10,883 bases of DNA from Hepatocystis sp. ex Piliocolobus tephrosceles. Lineage: Eukaryota; Apicomplexa; Aconoidasida; Haemosporida; Plasmodiidae. The DNA is taken from contig CABPSV020000512.1 in NCBI GenBank assembly GCA_902459845.2, forward strand, positions 3,645 to 14,527, read 5' to 3'. Positions 1 to 7,976 of this stretch are shown here, one piece after another (within the stretch, counting starts at the first letter, position 1; every line of letters begins with the position of its first letter). The notes under the pieces are model-generated. The model ran no database searches. It saw nothing but the letters and a program-made list of their open reading frames with translations, and was not told where the DNA came from. The position numbers and the translations under genes were made by a program.

Positions 1-49
<49 letters not shown>

Positions 50-51
50 GG

Positions 52-82
<31 letters not shown>

Positions 83-123
83 GGTGGTGTTGTTGTTGTT
101 GGTGGTGTTGTTGTTGTTGGTGG

Positions 124-178
<55 letters not shown>

Positions 179-193
179 GGTGTTGTTGTTGTT
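1..193 (-). repeat. Asn tract of AAC codons in gene A, reaching the window edge
   Basis: Read in gene A's frame this (GTT)n array gives residues 1741-1804, comprising 56 Asn and 8 interspersed Thr. Every Asn codon is AAC and every Thr is ACC. The array continues past the window. The Leu-rich reading on the plus strand is a shadow. Confidence 0.93.
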
Positions 194-3100
194 ACCATTC
201 CTACTTTTGGACTTTTCCTGCTCTTTTTTTTTAACTATTAAAGAATATGGTTTTTCTATTTTCACCGAATTCTGTTGAGAATTAGTTTCATCATATTCGC
301 TAATAATGTCATATACCTCGTTAATTAATTTACTATTTTTTTCTTCTGTTTGTTTTATTTCCTTTAAAATTTTTATACTATTGTTGCCATCAATATCATC
401 CTCGTCATGGATATTACTACTGGTAAAAGACGTTGTAGTTGAAGCAGTTGTTGTATTAGCAGAACTCGTATTTGAAGGGATATCCTTACTTATAACGTTA
501 TTCGTTTTTTTAGTTCCTATACGTTTTCTTACTACTCCTCTATCAGGTTGTACCACAGTTTTTAAATATCGACTATTGTTTATGATATGTTTTATTTCAC
601 TTAATGTAAAACACAATTTTTGTGAATTTTTATTTGTGAGCATGTAGTTTTTAGGACCGTACATATGTATATATGTAAGTAACTTAGATAAATCGATTTC
701 TTTAACATTTATTTTTATTCCTACTACTTCTGGATTTATATGTGTTTTTTGTTTATTCATCATATTTATGTATACAGTTCTGTCGTCGTTTTTATTCTCA
801 TTCATTCTTAAATTATGTTTTTTTCTTTTCTTTTTGTTTTCATTTATCTTTTTATGTACTATTACTTTTTTATTTAATTTTATTTCTTTTTTTTTGTTGG
901 CTTCTTTTTCCATATATTTCATGTAATTACTGATCATAGACGTAAACAAATGAATAATACTTTTTTCGTATGTATCATAACTTTCGGAATGCAGAAATTT
1001 AGAATGCGGTAATGCACTTTTTAAAGTATTATGTTTCTTTTTAGTTACTTCTTTAGGGGTTCTAATTTTTTTTTTTTCATTACGAAATCGAAAAAATATA
1101 TTCGTAACTATATGTGTCATGGCGCTTCCGAAGAGTTTTTCCGTTTTACATGTTTTATCCGTTTTGCCTGTTTTATCCGTTTTGTCTGTTTTATCCGTTT
1201 TGTCTGTTTTATCCGTTTTATCCTCTTGCTCCATTTCCTCCATTTTATCCCCTTTCTCTATTTCGTTACTTGGCATAGTTTTGATTAAAAAACAATTTTG
1301 CTTAACATATTTTGAAACGAAGGCGTTGATGTCATTTAGTAACAGTTTTGTCAGTTCGTTTGGATGATCATGTTGTACTACTATTCTATTCTTAATTTGT
1401 TCCCAAATAAGGTCAAAACAGTAACCAACGTTTTTAAAATTTATTTTGTTAAAAACAATTGTTGTTAAGTTATAATGATTAATTATATCTTTATTAAATA
1501 AAAGTTGCATAACAAAAAAAAAATAACTGATAGTTGGTTTAGTTATATCATGTGTAATAGTATCATTTTTTATTTCATTTGTAACAACATAAGAATCATT
1601 TTTCTGTATAGTATTATTATTATTTTTTGTTGTATAATCAAAATAATAAATAAGGCTATTCAACAAATAATCATATAACCTGTATGTTTGTTCGCTGTAG
1701 TCCTCTTTGGTCTTGTTTCCCGTCCCCTGTGTGTAATTGTCACTGTTTTTATTTGCAAAGGTAGTCGCGTTGTTGTTTTTGGTGTCTTTTGTTCTTATCT
1801 CGTTTTTGGTGTCTTCTGTTCCTATTTCGTTTTTATTGTCTATTGTGTCTGTCATTTCTTGATCTATTTTATCTTCCATGTTGTGTGCTTTTTCATAAGC
1901 TGTTGTATATGCTGTTTCATATAATGTTTCATGTGTTTTTTTATAATCCGTTTTAGACATAATATCTCCCATATCAGCGATATCCATACCAATCATGTAG
2001 TCATCCTCTGTTCCGCACACATGTATATTTTTCTTTTGCTCTATTTCCATTTTTGAGAAAACGTGGAGGTACATTATCCTATTATACAAATAAGTAAGAC
2101 TTTTTTCCGTATGAATATTAACCATAAGTTTAGCTTTTACATATATCCAATGTTGAAAAATAAAGTTTATACAACTTTTAACAAATGAAAAGGGATAGAT
2201 ATATATGTGTTTTAATTTATACAATACGTATAATAATTGGTAGTGATTTAAAACCATATTCATACATAGGTCATGTATGTTATTTACATCTGTTGTACAT
2301 CTATAACTATTATTATTCGTATTCAAATTGTTTGTACATATTTTTTTATTACAGTCCATTTTTTTTCTCTCTATATTACATAGCTTATGATTTTTCAACA
2401 CAGTTTTCAGATTAATACTTTTATCTGTTTTGTTATTTTTATTATAATTTTGTAATTGGTACCATATATATTCAGCAGTTAAATCTGTATAAATAATATG
2501 ATTCCTACATAATACATGGCGTTTAAAATTGAATATATGATTTATATATATTTGTGGGTTTATTCTTTTATTAAATCTTTTTAATAAAAATAAATTTATA
2601 AATATAGGTGATAGTTCGATATACCTATTTTTTTGTATTGTTGTTGTTGTATCTGCACATGAAATTTCGTCGTTAATTCTCCCATTCTCGCTATGTTCGC
2701 TATGGTCGCTATGTTCGCTATGGTCGCTATGTTCGCTATGGTCGCTATGTTCGCTATGGTCGCTATGTTCGCTATGGTCGCTATGATCGCTATGTTCGCT
2801 ATTCTCGCTTATTTTGCTATTTTCTCTTATTTTTCTATTCTCGCCATTTTTGCTATTCTCGCTAGTTCCACCACTTCTACTAGAAGCATCACTATATGCT
2901 GTATACTTTTCAATAATTGATTTAATAATTTTCCATTTAATAATAATCAAATTGTTCAATCTTTTTTTATTTTTGCGTAAACAAAATATATCATGGTCAC
3001 ACAAAACTATGTGGTAGAATATAGCGTATAAAATTTGAATACGATTCGAATGTAGTAAAACAAATTCTCTATTTTTTTTTAAATTTTGTTCTGTATATAG

Positions 3101-5714
3101 CAAATACTCTTTCCTTTTTTGTTCACTATATAAGTTATTATGTTTGTTTGTGTTATAGTAATATATAAAAGATCTGATAAAAATATTGTTGGACATTTGA
3201 AAGGATAAAGAAATGATACTATTATGTAGTTTGTAATACGTATCTGAGTCTTTTTTTTTTAAATATAATAAGGCGTTGATATCGGGTTTATTAATATAAT
3301 CAATCCGTATTGGATGATTACTACTAGTACTACTATAATTTGTTAATTTATTTATTTTTTTTTTTTTTTTTTTTTTTTTGTTCATGTAATATAAATTATT
3401 ATTATATTGTATTAATTTTTGAAGTATATTTTCACAATATCTATACATATAACATATTTTTAACATAGAAGACGTTTTAAATGTATTTAAAGCTTTAAAA
3501 ATATGATACATCTTGGTTGGAAATTCATCAGTGATAAAGAAAAGGTTGCGAATGATTTTTTTATTTTCACTGTTTTTGTTATTCATATTGTTTTGTTCTT
3601 TATCTTTTTTTAATATGTTATTATAGATAAGTTCGGCATATTTTAAATATTTTTTTTTTTTATCACGTGTGTAGTTATTAGCTATGTGTGTATTATATTC
3701 TCCGTTATTATTTGTGTCATTATCACCATTTTCCTTTTGCTCATTTGTAAACTGATAAAAGTTGTTTCTTTCTTTCTCTTTTTCTCCCCCCTTTTGTTGC
3801 GCTTCCTTTACTATCTCTTCTTTTTTCTCATTTTTCTCTTCTTTCTTTTCTTTCTCTTTTTCCTCTTCCTCTTCCTCTTCCTCTTCCTCTTCTCCTTCTT
3901 CTTTTTTCTGAGTCGGTTCTAACAAATTTAATGTGTTATTAGTGATGGTAGTAGTGGACGGATCAGTGTTATTGTTATACTGTTCGCTTAGAAAATCTAA
4001 TATACTATCTTCATATATATTATTTTGTTTTAATTCTTTATCCAACCAATCTATGTTCATAATATCTTCTTCTATTAATTCTGTATTCATTAATTGCTCT
4101 TTAATAAGATCAGTATCTATTAAATTGGCTCGGATTAATTCATTTTCTATTAAATTATTTTCAATACTTATTTCGTTGTATTTTTGTGCACCTTTGTTGT
4201 TGTTTTTTCCATTGATTAAAGTATGTGTGTTATTGGAGCCATTTACATTTATCGTTTTATCCATTTGTGTGTTACTTGTATTAATTGTGGGTTCTTTTGT
4301 ACTATTATTGTCTGTTTTAATTGTGGGTACATTATTAATAGTATCACTATTTGCCATATTATTTGTATCTAATTCTATATGATCTAATTTTATTTCGTTT
4401 GGTTGTACCTGGTCTACTTGATCATGGTCTACTTGATCATGGTCTACTTGATCATGGTTTACCTGATCATTGTCTAACTGTTCACGGTCTAACTCTACAT
4501 GATCTAACTCCACTTGATCTAACTCCACTTGATCTAACTCCACTTGATCCAAATCTACTTGATCCAAATCTACTTGGTCTGATTTAAACTCATTATCTTC
4601 AAATAGTATGTCCATATTTTCTAATCCATCTTGATCTTTATTTGTTTTATTTTTATTATCCATATAAGTATGTTGCAACTCATTTTCATCTACTTTTTCT
4701 TCTGTTTTCTTTTGTTCTTCTACTTCTACTTCTGCTTCTTCTTCTGTTTGTAAAATGTTATCGTCTGAATATATTTTATCACTTAACATATCAACACCTG
4801 AAGATCCAAATATTTGTAAGTGTGTTAAGGTACAATAATAATTTTTTTCTATATTATGGTGTGATAATACAACAAGTTTTAAATATTTAACCCAACAACT
4901 ATGTTCATCATAATTTTTACAATAATCATAAATGTTAAACAATTCGAAACTTTTTGTAAAATTAGTTGATATTTTTCCTAACTTTTTCCATTTATTAGTT
5001 GGATATACATCACTACCTAGTATCTCAATTACTTTAAAATTCGATGCATAATGTTCTAGTGATACAAGTCCAATTTTTTCTATATGTATTATATCACTAA
5101 ACGAATAAATCCACCATATGTCAGAGTTACATGGCGTTAACATATAACTGTCATAGTTATATTGTTGAATAGCTTTTATATTAATTATATCTTTGCTATG
5201 ATCTATTATTTTGGCCCCTGTATCTAGCGATCCAAAATCTAATTTCAATTTTAAGCTGGTCAAATTGTAGCTTTCTCCCAATATATACTTTTCTGCAAAA
5301 AAAAAAAATCATGATAAATAAGTAAAAAAAAATACGATAAATAAGTAAAAAAAAATCATAATAAATAAAGTAAAAAAAAAATACAATAAATAAGTAAAAA
5401 AAAATCATGATAAATAAAGTAAAAAAAAAATACGATAAATAAGTAAAAAAAAATACGATAAATTATTAAAAGTGTGTCATATATGTTGAAGCAAATATAC
5501 ACGTTTCGTGTGTGCATGTATGTACCGCGCACACATTGGTATAAGTTCACATTCACAGTAAAAAATAAAAAAAATAAACTACGTCTTACGTACCTGTTGA
5601 TATATTGGCTTGATTGTTACTAAGATCGGTAAAATAACTCGTATCTTTCGGATTGAAAAAACTTTTTATAAAAAAAAACAAAAAGTTTATTGAAATTAAA
5701 AACCACCATATCAT
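1..5714 (-). CDS. SUN-domain protein, mid-SUN (SLP1/OPT/SUCO-like) type, 3' end outside window
   Basis: Two exons are seen: 5714-5594 and 5292 to the left edge, joined by an intron of 301 nt (donor GTACGTAAG, acceptor TTTGCAG). A Glu codon is split across the junction (phase 1). ATG 5714-5712 is the first Met after an in-frame stop at 5771-5769. Exon 2 has no stop over 5.29 kb, giving 1804 visible codons. Residues 1-16 (MIWWFLISINFLFFFI) are a signal peptide or anchor. Residues about 52-204 form a SUN domain: SYMLTPCN (89-96), a WW pair (100-101), EILGSDVYP (130-138), NKWKKLG (140-146), CWVKYLKL (173-180) and YCTLTHLQIFG (193-203). The remainder is acidic or Asn/Lys-rich with several repeat arrays. 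In yeast and animals, mid-SUN proteins are ER or nuclear-envelope membrane proteins (Slp1 with Emp65, SUCO/osteopotentia). An ER/nuclear-envelope role here is inferred. The C-terminal membrane segment usual in that family is not seen and may lie beyond the edge. Confidence 0.87.
1142..1222 (-). repeat. Asp-Lys-Thr tripeptide repeat in gene A
   Basis: Nine- and 18-bp units (GACAAAACG / GATAAAACA on the coding strand) encode D-K-T units at residues about 1398-1421, with one Gly substitution. The block is charged, low-complexity and probably disordered. Confidence 0.85.
1775..1828 (-). repeat. Two-copy 27-bp repeat in gene A
   Basis: Residues 1196-1213 read EIGTEDTKN then EIRTKDTKN. This is a nine-residue unit duplicated with three amino-acid changes, which indicates a recent local duplication. 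Confidence 0.8.
2690..2800 (-). repeat. Ser-Glu/Asp-His tripeptide repeat in gene A
   Basis: Eighteen-bp units encode S-E-H and S-D-H at residues 872-908, mostly alternating. Twelve His occur exactly every third residue, each beside an acidic residue. Divergent S-E-N and S-I-K copies flank the array on its N-terminal side. Confidence 0.92.
3356..3379 (-). repeat. Poly-Lys tract in gene A
   Basis: A run of T on the plus strand gives eight consecutive AAA Lys codons (residues 679-686) in the open frame. The frame is kept on both sides, so the run length in this sequence is a multiple that preserves coding. Confidence 0.85.
3860..3901 (-). repeat. Poly-Glu tract in gene A
   Basis: Residues 505-518 are EEG followed by eleven Glu, encoded by alternating GAA and GAG. 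A Lys/Glu-rich segment follows on the C-terminal side. Confidence 0.9.
4040..4162 (-). repeat. Five-residue xxxLI array in gene A, pentapeptide-repeat-like
   Basis: Residues 418-458 have a hydrophobic residue every fifth position (Leu 421, 426, 431, 436, 441, 446, Ile 451, Trp 456). Units include ENELI, RANLI, DTDLI, KEQLM and NTELI. The ANLID and TDLIK phasing resembles the A(D/N)LxX pentapeptide-repeat consensus, but there are only about eight units and Ala is rare at the first position. A heptad-free coiled or disordered repeat is an alternative. Confidence 0.7.
4367..4582 (-). repeat. 15-bp repeat encoding LDQVE/HDQVD units in gene A
   Basis: Residues about 279-349 repeat DQVDL, DQVEL (three copies), DHVEL, DREQL, then HDQVD (several) and divergent NEIKL/DHIEL. 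The DNA unit is 15 bp with few third-base changes (CAAGTGGAGTTAGAT), so expansion looks recent in the centre and older at the ends. Confidence 0.9.
4805..5260 (-). other. SUN domain within gene A (residues about 52-204)
   Basis: This is the only part of gene A with recognisable family signatures. It is a beta-rich stretch with the SUN core signatures LGSDVYP followed by KWKKLG, then a WVKYLKL strand, and finally YCTLTHLQIFG, where the domain closes. Cysteines at 95, 165, 173 and 194 could form disulfides in an ER lumen. The domain lies near the N terminus, directly after the signal sequence, and not at the C terminus as in classical LINC-complex SUN proteins. That position is why it is placed in the SLP1/OPT/SUCO class. 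Recognition is by eye from motif memory, not from a profile search. Confidence 0.85.
5293..5593 (-). other. Intron of gene A with 24-bp minisatellite
   Basis: Transcribed-strand donor CAACAG|GTACGTAAGA at 5594/5593 and acceptor TTTTGCAG|AAAAG at 5293/5292. Removing it joins the signal-peptide exon to the SUN exon in frame (G|AA, Glu41). Short minus-strand reading frames overlap it but contain only F/Y/I-rich repeat translation. Confidence 0.85.
5297..5470 (-). repeat. Tandem repeat of about 24 bp, 7 copies, in gene A intron
   Basis: On the plus strand each unit is 8-10 A, then TACGATAAATAAGT or a variant (TCATGATAAATAAAGT, TACAATAAATAAGT). On the transcribed strand this becomes repeated ACTTATTTATCGTA followed by a T tract. 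Units alternate between the TACGA/TACAA and TCATGA/TCATAA forms. Confidence 0.9.
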
Positions 5715-7375
<1,661 letters not shown>

Positions 7376-7558
7376 TAAAATGTAAAATGACAAAATGCGA
7401 AATGAAAAAATGCAAAATAACAAAAAGCAAAATGACAAAATGACAAAAGAAAAAATGCAAAATAACAAAAAGCAAAATGATAAAATAAAAAATGCAATAT
7501 AACAAAAGAAAAAATGCAAAATAACAAAATGACAAAATGACAAATGCAAAATGCAAAA
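7376..7558. repeat. Degenerate short tandem repeat, AAAATGCAAAATAAC-like
   Basis: Interleaved variants of AAAATGAC, AAAATGC, AAAATAAC and AAAAAGC fill about 180 bp. A larger, imperfect unit of roughly 50-60 bp (GAAAAAATGCAAAATAAC) recurs at about 7401, 7448 and 7507. Minus-strand reading frames of 94 and 110 residues here are only F/I/L/C repeat translation and are not called as genes. Confidence 0.75.
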
Positions 7559-7815
7559 ATATTATAACGATTAATAGTGAAAAAATTGTCTTTTTACATT
7601 TTTTATTTATCATTATCTCGTGATGTAAAAACAGGAGTTGATATATTTTATTTTGGAGCAATGTGGGGTGGAGGAAGGAGTAAAAAAATGTCACATAAAT
7701 GTATACACATATATATATATATACGTTGATATATTTTTTTCTTTTTTTAGTATATATATGAACGGTTTTATTTTACAATGCCACTAGTAACATTTGTATC
7801 CGCTAGTTCTTCTTT

Positions 7816-7935
7816 CTACATTTTTATTTTCTACATTTTTATTTTCTACATTTTTATTTTCTACATTTTTATTTTCTACATTTTTATTTTCTACATTTTT
7901 ATTTTCTACATTTTTATTTTCTACATTTTTATTTT
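7816..7935 (-). repeat. Eight 15-bp tandem units just downstream of gene B stop
   Basis: The plus-strand unit CTACATTTTTATTTT repeats eight times, the last slightly drifting into T. On the transcribed strand each unit is AAAATAAAAATGTAG, containing AATAAA and TGTA. The array begins 41 nt after gene B's TAA, so it probably lies in its 3' UTR. Confidence 0.92.
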
Positions 7936-7976
7936 TTATGTTAATAAAACGGTGATGTAAGGTTAAAACAAAATGC

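Noticed and set aside
3..278. Plus-strand poly-Leu reading frame
   Set aside because: It is the complement-strand shadow of gene A's Asn tract; the minus frame continues in register through the whole of exon 2.
7778..7960. Plus-strand 60-residue frame of FYIFI repeats
   Set aside because: It is a direct translation of the 15-bp array; the frame stays open only because the unit is a multiple of three and stop-free.
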